The notes under the pieces were generated by a model, which worked only from the letters and a program-made list of their open reading frames with translations, was not told where the DNA came from and ran no database searches. Shown piece by piece: positions 16,445-24,538 of a stretch of 64,000 nucleotides of DNA; position 1 is the first letter of the stretch; each line of letters opens with the position of its first letter. The DNA is from Phytomonospora endophytica (GTDB lineage: Bacteria > Actinomycetota > Actinomycetes > Mycobacteriales > Micromonosporaceae), in NCBI RefSeq assembly GCF_014202425.1, contig NZ_JACHGT010000024.1, positions 1 through 64,000 of the forward strand, given 5' to 3'. The translations under genes were made by a program, and so were the position numbers.

Positions 16445-16475
16445 TTTCGATCAGCGAAAGATTCGATCATCGAAA
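16445..16475. promoter_or_regulatory. Twin operator of the MarR-MMPL divergon
   Basis: Two copies of TTCGATCAxCGAA: 16445-16459 (one mismatch in 7-base arms) and 16462-16474 (perfect 6-base arms), centres 16 bases apart. They lie just upstream of the MMPL ribosome-binding site CGGAGG. Confidence 0.65.
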
Positions 16476-16496
16476 TTATTTCGGAGGACCACCGTC

Positions 16497-18614
16497 ATGG
16501 CCCCTGGCAATCCTGCTGCAAGCGAGACCGACGGCGGCCACCGCCCTCGCCGCGTTCTCCGATGGCTGCTGCCGGCCCTGGCGGTGCTCGCCTGGCTGGC
16601 CGTCGGCGGCCTCGGCGGCTCCTACACGGGCAAGCTCAGCGAGGTCACCACCAACGACTCCGCCGCCTTCCTGCCCGCCTCCGCCGAGGCGACCGAGGTC
16701 ACCGAACTGCTCCGCGGCTTCGACACCGACAGTGCCATCCCGGCCGTCGTCATCGCCGAACGGCCCGGCGGCCTCGCCCCCGGTGACGTCGAGTACCTCG
16801 CCGGCGTCGACTACGGCACGCGGGTCTCGCCGCCGCTGGAGTCCGACGACCACGAGGCCGCCCAGGTCATCGTGCCCCTGACCGGCGACCCCGGCGAAGG
16901 CGTCGAGAGCATCCGCGCGGCCCTCGCCGAACCGCCCGCCGGACTCACCGTCCTGGTCACCGGGCCGGCGGCCCAGGTCGCCGACCTCGGCGAGGCGTTC
17001 AAGGGCATCGACGGCCTGCTCCTGCTGGTCACCGCCCTCGTCGTCGGCCTCATCCTGGTCGTCGTCTACCGCTCGCCGCTGCTGCCGCTCGCCGTCCTCG
17101 TCTCCGGCGCCTTCGCGCTCGGCCTGGCCAGCCTCGCCGTCTACTTCCTCGCCGACGGCGGCGCCCTCGAACTCAACGGGCAGAGCCAGGGCATCCTGTT
17201 CATCCTCGTCTTCGGGGCCGCGACCGACTACGCCCTGCTGCTCGTCGCCCGCCTGCGCGAGGAGCTGCGCGACACCCCCGACCGCGTGGACGCCGTCCGC
17301 CGGGCCTGGCGCGCCACCATCGAACCCATCGCCGCCTCCGCCGGGACCGTCATCCTCGGCGTGCTCTGCCTTCTTTTCAGTGATCTCAACTCCAACCGCA
17401 CCCTCGGCCCGGTCGCCGCGATCGGCATCGGCGCGGCCTTCCTCGCCTCGGTCACCTTCCTCCCGGCCGTCCTCGCGCTGCTCGGCCGGGCCGCCTTCTG
17501 GCCGCGCCGACCCCTCGTCGGCTCGCCGCATCCCGAGGCGAGCGGTCTGTGGGCGCGGGTCGCGAAACTCATCGACGCCAAACCCCGCGCGGTCTGGATC
17601 GTCACCGTCCTCGTCCTGCTCATCGGCGTGGCCTTCGTGCCGCAGCTGAAGGCCGACGGCACCGCCCAGTCCGACATCTTCCTCACCGACGTCGACTCCG
17701 TGGCCGGTCAAGAGGCACTGTCGCGGCACTTCCCCGGCGGCAGCGGCTCCCCGACGGTCATCATCGCCCGGGCCGAGTCCGCCGACGCGGTCATCGCCGC
17801 CGCCCGGGTCGACGGCGTCGAGCAGGTCGGCCTGTCGGGACGTCCCGGCGAGGCGCCGAAGGTCGTCGACGGCCTCGTCCGCATCGACGCGGTCCTGTCC
17901 GACCCGAGCGACTCCGAGGACGCCGTCGACACCGTCTCCCGCATGCGCGAGGCCGTCCACGCCGTCCCCGGCGCCGACGCGAAGGTCGGCGGACCCACCG
18001 CGACCCAGCTCGACACCGAGAAGACCTCCGAACGCGACCGGAGCGTCATCATCCCCATCGTGCTGCTGGTGATCTTCCTGGTCCTCGCGTTGCTGCTGCG
18101 CTCGCTGCTCGCGCCGGTCCTGCTCATCGCGACCGTCGTGCTGTCCTTCGCGGCGACCATGGGCGTATCGGCGCTCGTCTTCAACGACGTCTTCGGCTTC
18201 CCCGGCGCCGACCCCGTCGTGCCGCTGTTCGGATTCGTCTTCCTGGTCGCACTGGGGATCGACTACAACATCTTCCTCATGACCAGGGTCCGTGAGGAGT
18301 CCAAGACCCTCGGCACCAGACGCGGAACCCTGCGCGGCCTGACCGTCACCGGCGGCGTGATCACCTCGGCCGGCGTCGTGCTCGCCGCGACCTTCTCGGC
18401 CCTGGCGGTCCTGCCGATCCTGTTCCTGGCGCAGATCGCGTTCATCGTCGCCTTCGGTGTCCTGCTCGACACGCTCATCGTGCGCTCGCTTCTGGTCCCG
18501 GCGCTCACCGTCGACATCGGACGGTGGATCTGGTGGCCGTCGAAGCTCAGCCGAGCCAGCGCCGAACGTAGTCCCCGTCCGGATCGAAGCGAGCCTGCTG
18601 GCGAACGGGATTGA
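16497..18614 (+). CDS. MMPL-family RND transporter
   Basis: 705-residue inner-membrane exporter of the MmpL/ActII-3 type, proton-driven, typically moving lipids or hydrophobic drugs. Duplicated layout: a membrane helix at about 20-42, an extracytoplasmic domain (about 45-175), five helices, then a repeat of the pattern from about 360. The proton-relay signatures are present in both halves: GAATDYALLLVARLREEL and VALGIDYNIFLMTRVREE. GGAGG precedes the ATG. It is probably controlled by the divergent MarR repressor. The last 22 residues are hydrophilic and overlap the convergent photolyase gene by 68 bases, so the tail may be a read-through extension. Confidence 0.92.
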   Translation: MAPGNPAASETDGGHRPRRVLRWLLPALAVLAWLAVGGLGGSYTGKLSEVTTNDSAAFLPASAEATEVTELLRGFDTDSAIPAVVIAERPGGLAPGDVEYLAGVDYGTRVSPPLESDDHEAAQVIVPLTGDPGEGVESIRAALAEPPAGLTVLVTGPAAQVADLGEAFKGIDGLLLLVTALVVGLILVVVYRSPLLPLAVLVSGAFALGLASLAVYFLADGGALELNGQSQGILFILVFGAATDYALLLVARLREELRDTPDRVDAVRRAWRATIEPIAASAGTVILGVLCLLFSDLNSNRTLGPVAAIGIGAAFLASVTFLPAVLALLGRAAFWPRRPLVGSPHPEASGLWARVAKLIDAKPRAVWIVTVLVLLIGVAFVPQLKADGTAQSDIFLTDVDSVAGQEALSRHFPGGSGSPTVIIARAESADAVIAAARVDGVEQVGLSGRPGEAPKVVDGLVRIDAVLSDPSDSEDAVDTVSRMREAVHAVPGADAKVGGPTATQLDTEKTSERDRSVIIPIVLLVIFLVLALLLRSLLAPVLLIATVVLSFAATMGVSALVFNDVFGFPGADPVVPLFGFVFLVALGIDYNIFLMTRVREESKTLGTRRGTLRGLTVTGGVITSAGVVLAATFSALAVLPILFLAQIAFIVAFGVLLDTLIVRSLLVPALTVDIGRWIWWPSKLSRASAERSPRPDRSEPAGERD

Positions 18615-19728
18615 AGCGGCGGTAGGGCTTGGAGTCGTTGCCCGTCCCGGCCGTCCACTGCCAGTTCCCGCAGTTGTTGGCGACGTCGGCGTCGAGCAGT
18701 CGTTCGGCGAACCAGGCCGCCCCGGCCCGCCAGTCGAGGCCGAGCGTCTTGGTCAGGTAGGAGGCGGTGATCATCCGCGCGCGGTTGTGCATCCAGCCCT
18801 CCGCGAGCAGCTGGCGCATACCGGCGTCGACGACCTCGACGCCGGTCTCGCCGGCCTTCCACTTCTCCAGGGCCTCGGGGTCGTCCGCCCAGTCGTCGTC
18901 GGCGTTCGGGCGGTAGGCCTCGGTGGCCAGCTTCGGGAAGGCCGCCAGGACCTGGTGGTAGAAGTCCCGCCAGCACAGCTGCCGGACGAACGCCGACGGC
19001 ACACGCGGATCGGTCGCCAGGGCCAGCGGTGAGACGCACCCGAAGTGCAGGTACGGGCTCAGCCGCGAGGTGCCGTCGACGGCCAGGGCGTCGTGCAGGT
19101 CGGCGTAGTCCGCCGACCGGGGCGCCCAGTCGTCGAGCCGGTCCTGCGCGGCCTGCTCGCCGCCGGGCATCAGCGGCGACGTCTTCGCCGCGCCGAGCAC
19201 CTTTCGCGGATCGTCGCCGGTGAAGCCGTCGGGCAGGCGGATGCTCGCCGGGGCCTCGCTCGGGTCGCGCCACGGCGCGGCCTCCCAGGCCCGCCAGTAC
19301 GGCGTGAAGACCTTGTAGTGGTCGCCGCCCGTGCTCGGCAGGACCTTCCCGGCGGGCACGACCGTGACACCGGGAAAGGTGCGGACCTCCAGACCGTGGT
19401 CGCGCAGGGACTTCTCGCGGGCCTTGGCGTAGGCAGAGACGTCGGAGGTGAGCGCGACCTGCCTCGTCCCCGCCTCGGCGGCCACCTTCGCGACGACCTC
19501 GGCCGGTGCGCCCTCGCGGACCAGGAGGTCCCCGCCGAGCCGCCGCAGGGATTCGCGCAGGTCGGCGAGGGACTCCGCCAGGAACCGCCGGCGCGGTGGC
19601 GAGGCCCTGATCGCCGGGTCGACGACGAACAGCGGCACCACCCGTTCGGCGACCGCGCAGGCCGAGGCGAGCATCGGGTTGTCGTGCACGCGGAGGTCGC
19701 GGGTGAAGAGCAGAACGATCGTGCGCAT
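18547..19728 (-). CDS. phrB: Deoxyribodipyrimidine photolyase
   Basis: 393-residue cryptochrome/photolyase family protein that repairs UV pyrimidine dimers with blue light and FADH-. N-terminal alpha/beta antenna domain starts VLLFTRDLRVHDNPML. The C-terminal FAD domain has ELCWRDFYH-type sequence (QLCWRDFYHQVL), MHNRARMITASYLTK and NNCGNWQWTAGTGND, all characteristic of bacterial class I CPD photolyases, including the Trp electron-transfer residues of the last motif. It is about 80 residues shorter than the E. coli enzyme, with a short linker. TAGCGT lies six bases before the ATG (leaderless). (6-4) specificity is unlikely but not excluded. Confidence 0.92.
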   Translation of the reverse strand: MRTIVLLFTRDLRVHDNPMLASACAVAERVVPLFVVDPAIRASPPRRRFLAESLADLRESLRRLGGDLLVREGAPAEVVAKVAAEAGTRQVALTSDVSAYAKAREKSLRDHGLEVRTFPGVTVVPAGKVLPSTGGDHYKVFTPYWRAWEAAPWRDPSEAPASIRLPDGFTGDDPRKVLGAAKTSPLMPGGEQAAQDRLDDWAPRSADYADLHDALAVDGTSRLSPYLHFGCVSPLALATDPRVPSAFVRQLCWRDFYHQVLAAFPKLATEAYRPNADDDWADDPEALEKWKAGETGVEVVDAGMRQLLAEGWMHNRARMITASYLTKTLGLDWRAGAAWFAERLLDADVANNCGNWQWTAGTGNDSKPYRRFNPVRQQARFDPDGDYVRRWLG

Positions 19729-19734
19729 CCGCCG

Positions 19735-19740
19735 ACGCTA
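19735..19740 (-). promoter_or_regulatory. -10 element, leaderless start of photolyase gene
   Basis: TAGCGT on the minus strand, six bases before the ATG; identical in sequence and spacing to the STAS gene promoter. Confidence 0.5.
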
Positions 19741-19763
19741 CCGACGCCGGTGCCCGAAAGTGG

Positions 19764-21758
19764 TCAGACGCGCGGATTCCAGGCCAGCGCGAGATCGCCG
19801 ACGGTGTCGGTCCCACGCTGCTGCGGCGCCGGGAGGCCCCGCGCGACCAGTGCGGTCCGCAGATGCGGGAAGAGATGCGCGACGCGGATCAGCTCCTCGC
19901 CGTTGTCGATCCCCTGGCGCAGCAGGGAGACCAGTGCGCCGGTGAAGGCCGAGTGGCGCTCGCCTTCGGGCGCGTGGGCACGGCGGGTCGGCGAGGTCGC
20001 CGCGAGGATGTAGGTCCCGGCGATGTCGAGCTGGCCCGTGGGATCGCCGTACTCGGCGAGGGTGCCGACGGCACGGCCGGCGTAGCAGCAGTCGAGGACG
20101 ACGACGCGGTTGCGGGCCGGGCTGTCGCGGACGAGGTCGCGCAGGCGGTCGTAGGGGAGCGCGGAATGCTTGCGGCGGGGGAGTTCGGTGGCCTTGAGGC
20201 CGAGATAGAGATCGCCGTCGGATTCGACGAAGCCGTGCCCGGCGAAGTAGACGAGGAGGGTGTCGGTGGCGGACTCGGCGGCCTCGGCGATGCGAGGGAG
20301 GTCGGTGATCGAGGGGTCGAGGTGACGGTGGACGCGGGCGGGGTCGAAGGCGCTGGCGAGGACGTCGGCGAGGTCGGCGAGGTTGTTGGCGACGGCGGGG
20401 ATGTCGGGGAGGGCGGGGTCGTCGTAGGCGCCGGTGCCGATGAGGAGGGCGGTGGAGGCGGGAGCGTGGGGCAGGCGGGTCGGCGAGCGGGACGGCTTGG
20501 GGCGGGCGGGTTCCGGTTCCTCGGCGAGGGTGATCTCGGCGGCGGGGATACCGGTGAGATCGGCGATCGTGGCGATGACGTCGTCGAGGCCCACCGGCGG
20601 GGTCCCCTCATCGGCCGGTGCCTTCATGCGCCGTGCCGCGCCGACCTCGTCGAGCAGGCCGATGGCCTTCGCTGGCAGATGGCGGTCGGTGATGAAACGG
20701 TCGGCGAGTTCGGCGACGGCGGACAGAACGCCCGAGCCGAATGTGACGCCGTGGTGCTCCTCGTAGGTGTCCCGAACGCCCAGCAGCACGGCACGCGTCT
20801 CCGCCACCGACAGTTCCGGCACCGGGATCGGACGGCAGTGACTGTCCAGAATGGACCCGCGGGCGGCATGGCGGCGGTACACGTCCGGCGGCATGGTGAG
20901 GATGACCTGGAGATCCCCGCGCGCGATCAGGGACCAGAACACCGACGCGACCGAGCCGGGTTCGCTGCGGGGGTGCAGATCGAGGTACCGGTCGGCGTTG
21001 TGCACGCAGAGGAGCACCGAGGACGCCGTCGCGGCCTTTTCGAAGATCACGCGCAGGCGCCCCTCGAAGTCGGTGCTCCGGTCGGTGATGAGCTCGTGCC
21101 AGTCGATGAGGACGAGTTCGCGGTCGAGCAGCCGCGGGGGCGCCTCGCCCGCGGCGAGGCGCCGGGCCAGTCCATTGAGGACGGCGCGCCGGCCCACACC
21201 GGCCTCACCGATGAGCACGGGGTTGTTCCGGGACCGGAGGGAGAGGATCTGGACGAGGCGGTCGATCACGCCGTCGCGGTTCAGGGCCGGGCGGACCCGG
21301 CCCTCGCGGGCGGCCTGCCCGAGACGAACTCCGAAGGGGCTGGGACGCGTCACGGCGACACTCAACGCCGACAGGGATCCGTCGGCGCGGGAGAGCAGGG
21401 CCCGGCCGCCTTCGTGCCGCAACAGGCCGAGCAGCAGGTCCGAGGCCTCGACGCGCTCGCCGCCGACCGCGTGGGACTCGGCCTGCGCGAGGGCGAGAAC
21501 GCGCCGAAGCTCGTTCGTCGGCGGCACCGCCGGCCCGGCCTCGTGAGGGCGCGACGACGCTCGGGAACGCAGGTTCGAGTACTCGTCATCGAAGCCGAGA
21601 TCGATCAGGTGCCGCTGGACGGGACTTCGTACGGCGGTGAGCGCCCACAGCAGCTCGCCCAGACCGGCTTCGGTGGATCCCTGATCCCGCGCGCGCAGCC
21701 GCGCGGCGGTCATCACATCCTGTCCGTAGCCGTCTTCGAGGTTCCAGCTCGACGCCAT
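19764..21758 (-). CDS. Clp N domain / degenerate AAA / caspase (C14) fusion
   Basis: 664-residue cytoplasmic protein. Residues 8-125 are two Clp N repeats. Residues about 155-410 align with the first AAA module of ClpA/ClpB/ClpC (LNRDGVIDRLVQILSLRSRNNPVLIGEAGVG; C-lid TYEEHHGVTF..ITDRHLPAKAIGLLDEV). Every ATPase signature is altered: Walker A is GEAGVGRR (184-191, Lys to Arg), Walker B is LLCVHNAD where Clp has an FIDE core, and the arginine finger segment is LDSHCRP instead of LERRF. In place of the second AAA ring is a caspase-like domain (435-664) with intact YFAGH508GF and DCC558YAG dyad. Inferred: a Clp-like scaffold or sensor controlling a protease. A terminator hairpin lies 20 bases upstream; the gene is probably monocistronic. 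Confidence 0.88.
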   Translation of the reverse strand: MASSWNLEDGYGQDVMTAARLRARDQGSTEAGLGELLWALTAVRSPVQRHLIDLGFDDEYSNLRSRASSRPHEAGPAVPPTNELRRVLALAQAESHAVGGERVEASDLLLGLLRHEGGRALLSRADGSLSALSVAVTRPSPFGVRLGQAAREGRVRPALNRDGVIDRLVQILSLRSRNNPVLIGEAGVGRRAVLNGLARRLAAGEAPPRLLDRELVLIDWHELITDRSTDFEGRLRVIFEKAATASSVLLCVHNADRYLDLHPRSEPGSVASVFWSLIARGDLQVILTMPPDVYRRHAARGSILDSHCRPIPVPELSVAETRAVLLGVRDTYEEHHGVTFGSGVLSAVAELADRFITDRHLPAKAIGLLDEVGAARRMKAPADEGTPPVGLDDVIATIADLTGIPAAEITLAEEPEPARPKPSRSPTRLPHAPASTALLIGTGAYDDPALPDIPAVANNLADLADVLASAFDPARVHRHLDPSITDLPRIAEAAESATDTLLVYFAGHGFVESDGDLYLGLKATELPRRKHSALPYDRLRDLVRDSPARNRVVVLDCCYAGRAVGTLAEYGDPTGQLDIAGTYILAATSPTRRAHAPEGERHSAFTGALVSLLRQGIDNGEELIRVAHLFPHLRTALVARGLPAPQQRGTDTVGDLALAWNPRV

Positions 21759-21780
21759 GTCCCCACTGTTCCAGACATGC

Positions 21781-21813
21781 GGAAGCCCCCGCCCGGGGCA
21801 GGCGAGGGCTTCC
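21781..21813 (-). terminator. Terminator hairpin after lipoprotein gene
   Basis: A 13-bp stem with one G:U pair and a 7-base loop, between the lipoprotein stop and the Clp-caspase start. Confidence 0.65.
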
Positions 21814-21814
21814 A

Positions 21815-21900
21815 GGTGAGAGGGAAGGTCTGGTCGGTGCGGCCGCCGTCCACTGGAACGGCACGGACGCGTCCCGGTGAGAGGGAGGGTCTAGTAGGTG
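21815..21900. repeat. Imperfect 25-base direct repeat at the lipoprotein 3' end
   Basis: 21815-21839 and 21876-21900 match at 22 of 25 bases (shared core GGTGAGAGGGA). The second copy covers the stop codon and last codons of the lipoprotein gene; the first lies downstream of it. Confidence 0.75.
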
Positions 21901-22772
21901 TACGTGCTGCCGGTCGTCGCGATCGGCTTGCCGTCGTTGGCGAACTTCCCGTCCGGCGTCACCGCGAAGAACGTGCCGTCGGCACCGCCGTGCCCGTTGA
22001 CCTGACCGGGCGCGGTGTCCTGGGCGAACCGGTAGAGCGGCCAGCAGTCCAGCGAGCTCTGGGTGGAGCCGTCCTCGCGCTGGAAGCTCGTGATCGGGGC
22101 CTGGATGCCCTGCGAGCCCTCAGCCTTGATGGCGGGCACGGGAGGCCACGCGGTGGCGCACTGGCCGTTGCAGGTCGAGGCCATCGGGTCGTCGGTGTCG
22201 CCCTTGTGGCGGTAGAGGGCGTAGCCCTCGGCGTCGACGACGATCGTGCCCAGCTGCGGGTGCTGGATCGTGCTCAGAGGGCCCTTGGCGAGCACGGGCG
22301 CGGCGGGCTGGCCGGCGCGCTTGCCGTCGGGCGTGACCGCCCACCACTTGCCGTTGACGCCCTGCCCGAGGGTGTCCCCGGGGTTCTTGTCACCGGCGTA
22401 GCGGTACAGCAGGTAGTTGTTCAGCATCGACTGGCCGGAACCGTCGGAGCGGCTGAAACTGCCGAGAACGCTCGCGTCGATGCCGGTCAGGTTCGCCGCG
22501 TCGACGCTCGGCGAGGGCGGCCACGCCGCCGCGCATTCGCCTTCACAGTTGGACTTCGGCGGTTCGGAGGTGTCGCCGTCGAAGCGGTAGAGGACCCAGC
22601 CCTTCTCGTCGACGACGATCTCGCCGAGCTTCGGGTCGTCGATCGTCGACAGGGCCGCGCCCTCGGCCTCGTTGGCGACCTGGTCGGTCGCGGGACTGTT
22701 CGTGGTCGCATAGCCACACCCGGTGAGTCCGAGGACCAGTACGGAGGCGGCGACGATCATCAGCTTCTTCAT
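21891..22772 (-). CDS. Lipoprotein with two secreted-repeat (PF03640-type) domains
   Basis: 293-residue exported lipoprotein: signal peptide MKKLMIVAASVLVLGLTGC with lipobox LTGC (Cys19). Two copies of the roughly 110-residue secreted repeat of unknown function follow. Each contains a segment like VVDEKGWVLYRFDGDT or VVDAEGYALYRHKGDT, then C-x3-C with AWPP, then a Tyr-rich region ending in FFAVTPDGK or WWAVTPDGK. The conserved Cys pair probably forms a disulfide outside the cell. A perfect TGAACC-N16-CGTATC sequence upstream suggests control by the ECF sigma factor encoded 1.2 kb away. Biochemical function is unknown for the family; in other actinomycetes it co-occurs with ECF sigma genes. 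Confidence 0.88.
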   Translation of the reverse strand: MKKLMIVAASVLVLGLTGCGYATTNSPATDQVANEAEGAALSTIDDPKLGEIVVDEKGWVLYRFDGDTSEPPKSNCEGECAAAWPPSPSVDAANLTGIDASVLGSFSRSDGSGQSMLNNYLLYRYAGDKNPGDTLGQGVNGKWWAVTPDGKRAGQPAAPVLAKGPLSTIQHPQLGTIVVDAEGYALYRHKGDTDDPMASTCNGQCATAWPPVPAIKAEGSQGIQAPITSFQREDGSTQSSLDCWPLYRFAQDTAPGQVNGHGGADGTFFAVTPDGKFANDGKPIATTGSTYTY

Positions 22773-22794
22773 GGTTTTTCAAGCCCTTCAATCG

Positions 22795-22813
22795 CCCGGG
22801 AAAAGGTCCCGGG
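22795..22813 (-). promoter_or_regulatory. 5' leader hairpin of lipoprotein gene
   Basis: Seven-base perfect arms CCCGGGA/TCCCGGG with a five-base loop, about 23 bases upstream of the ATG on the minus strand. It may stabilise or attenuate the mRNA. Confidence 0.35.
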
Positions 22814-22895
22814 GCGCGAGTCTTCGATGGCCTCGATCGGCCGGCGGTCGATGCGGTGGACCGACCCTTCCGGCTCGTCGTGCCGCACACCTAGG

Positions 22896-22923
22896 GATAC
22901 GCGGGGTCGCGCGGATCGGTTCA
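22896..22923 (-). promoter_or_regulatory. ECF-type promoter upstream of lipoprotein gene
   Basis: On the minus strand TGAACC (22918-22923), 16 bases, CGTATC (22896-22901). The same motif and spacing precede the sigma factor gene. It resembles the promoter class of SigL/SigK-like ECF factors. Confidence 0.65.
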
Positions 22924-23010
22924 CCAGAAGTTCGGATTCGGTCAAGATTTATTGCGGCGTAAGGCATCCGTGCTGCTCAAGCGGCCCGTCCACGAGGTCT
23001 CGCCGACCGC

Positions 23011-23016
23011 TAGTCT
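23011..23016 (+). promoter_or_regulatory. -10 element, leaderless start of DUF1996 gene
   Basis: TAGTCT six bases before the ATG at 23023. This looks like a housekeeping promoter and does not contain the neighbouring ECF motif. Confidence 0.5.
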
Positions 23017-23022
23017 GCTTCC

Positions 23023-23907
23023 ATGCGAACGGACATCGCCGTCCGTGCGGTCCTCGCGGTGGCGCTCGCCCTCGTGGCCGCCGGGTGCGGGAACGCCGGC
23101 ACGGCCGACATCACCACCGTGCCCGCGGTGGCCGCGCCGCCGGCGCTGCCCGGCGCGTCGACGGGCGAGTACCGCTTCGACTGCGGCGACGGCGGTGAGG
23201 GACACCGCAACGCCGACAACATGATCACCAGTCCCGGCCGGAGCGGCGCCGCCCACCACCTCCACGAGTACGTCGGGAACGTCTCCACGGGCGCGGGCTC
23301 CACCGACGCCTCGCTGGCCGCCGCCGAGACGACGTGCCTCAACGGCGACCGCTCGGCCTACTACTGGCCGGTCCTGCGCACCGGCGAACCACACCGCGGC
23401 GAGGTGCGGACTCCGTCCAATGTGGAGTTGAGCTTTCTGGGAAACCCGACGGGGCCGGTGATCGCCGCCCCCGACACCATGCGGATGCTCGCCGGGAACG
23501 CCAAGGCCGTCACCAGCGGCGGTGCCTTCGCCCGGCCCAGCTGGTCCTGTGAGGGCTTCCGCGACCGCCTCACCAACACCTATCCGTCCTGTCCCGACGG
23601 TGCCGCGACCCTGCGGATCCACGACTTCCCCAGCTGCTGGGACGGCCGCCGCACCGACAGTCCCGACCACCGCGCGCATCTGGCCTATCCGTCTCCGGTC
23701 AACGGTGCCTGTCCTCAAGGGACTTTCGCGGTGCCGCGGTTGCGCGTGGTCCTGTCCTATGAACTCGACGGCGACGACTTCGTCATCGACACCTTCCCCG
23801 AGGAGAAGAACAGCGCCGTCGCCGATCACGCCGACGCGGTGCTGGCCATCGGGCCCGAGCTGATGGCGGCGATCGTCGGCTGTCTCAACGGTGAGCGGAG
23901 CTGCTGA
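23023..23907 (+). CDS. DUF1996 domain lipoprotein
   Basis: 294-residue protein with a lipoprotein signal (LVAAGC lipobox, Cys22) and a DUF1996 domain. Family features: the His-rich segment HHLHEYVGN, YYWPVL, VELSFLGNPTGPV-type sequence, FPSCWDGRR and DHRAHLAYP. The many His and Cys residues suggest metal binding or disulfides on the outer face of the membrane. No enzymatic activity is established for DUF1996. It lies between the divergent secreted-repeat lipoprotein and the sigma/anti-sigma pair, in the same direction as the latter, 79 bases upstream of the sigma gene. Confidence 0.88.
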   Translation: MRTDIAVRAVLAVALALVAAGCGNAGTADITTVPAVAAPPALPGASTGEYRFDCGDGGEGHRNADNMITSPGRSGAAHHLHEYVGNVSTGAGSTDASLAAAETTCLNGDRSAYYWPVLRTGEPHRGEVRTPSNVELSFLGNPTGPVIAAPDTMRMLAGNAKAVTSGGAFARPSWSCEGFRDRLTNTYPSCPDGAATLRIHDFPSCWDGRRTDSPDHRAHLAYPSPVNGACPQGTFAVPRLRVVLSYELDGDDFVIDTFPEEKNSAVADHADAVLAIGPELMAAIVGCLNGERSC

Positions 23908-23924
23908 GAAAAGTCCGGCGCGGG

Positions 23925-23952
23925 TGAACCGTTCCGCCGCCGCCTACGTGAT
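23925..23952 (+). promoter_or_regulatory. ECF-type promoter upstream of the sigma factor gene
   Basis: TGAACC (23925-23930), 16 bases, CGTGAT (23947-23952), 34 bases before the sigma factor ATG. It matches the lipoprotein promoter and implies autoregulation. Confidence 0.65.
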
Positions 23953-23986
23953 GGAGCGTGACGGCAGATGAGAGAGGGACGAACCC

Positions 23987-24538
23987 ATGGCTGGACTGTG
24001 GCCGCGCAAGCGCGAGCGAGCCAGCGGTGAGGCGTTGGTCCGGTCGCTGTACGAGGAGCACGGTTACGCGCTCCTCGCCTACGCGACCCGGATCACCGGT
24101 GACCGCGCGGCGGCCGAGGACGTGCTGCAGGAGACCCTGTTGCGGGCCTGGAAGAACGCCTCGTCGCTGTCCGACACCGAGGGCTCGGTACGGGCGTGGC
24201 TGTTCACGGTCGCGCGCAACATCATGACCGATCGCTTCCGCGCCAAGGCCTCCCGCCCGGCCGAGCAGGCCGAGAGCGAGACGGTCGTGCCGGTCGCCAA
24301 GGACCACGCTCCGCAGGTGGTCGACTCGATGCTGGCCTACCAGGCCCTCGACACGCTGTCCGAGGAGCATCGCGACGTGCTGGTCGAGCTGTACCTGCGC
24401 GGTCGCAGCGTCACCGAAACGGCCGAGACGCTGGGCATACCGCCCGGTACCGTCAAGTCGCGTTCCCATCACGCGTTGCGCAAGCTGAGGGACCGTTTCG
24501 GTCCGACGATGACGGCGCTGGAAGGAGTGGCGGGATGA
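23987..24538 (+). CDS. ECF sigma factor (SigL/SigK-like)
   Basis: 183-residue extracytoplasmic-function sigma factor. Region 2 at about 22-90 (LYEEHGYALLAYATRITGD, EDVLQETLLRAWKN, RAWLFTVARNIMTDRFR) and region 4 at about 115-170 (LDTLSEEHRDVLVELYLRGRS, then GIPPGTVKSRSHHALRKLRD). There is no extra C-terminal domain. The downstream gene overlaps it in ATGA and encodes a zinc-finger anti-sigma factor. Two TGAACC-N16-CGT promoters (its own and that of the lipoprotein) are its probable targets. Promoter type and gene context point to the SigL/SigK group, but a precise orthology is not claimed. Confidence 0.92.
   Translation: MAGLWPRKRERASGEALVRSLYEEHGYALLAYATRITGDRAAAEDVLQETLLRAWKNASSLSDTEGSVRAWLFTVARNIMTDRFRAKASRPAEQAESETVVPVAKDHAPQVVDSMLAYQALDTLSEEHRDVLVELYLRGRSVTETAETLGIPPGTVKSRSHHALRKLRDRFGPTMTALEGVAG

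Noticed and set aside
19863-23198. An uninterrupted plus-strand frame of more than 1,100 codons opposite the Clp-caspase and lipoprotein genes
   Set aside because: It is antisense to two genes with clear domains and motifs. The translation is Gly/Arg/Glu-rich with no domain, as expected from GC-rich codon bias.
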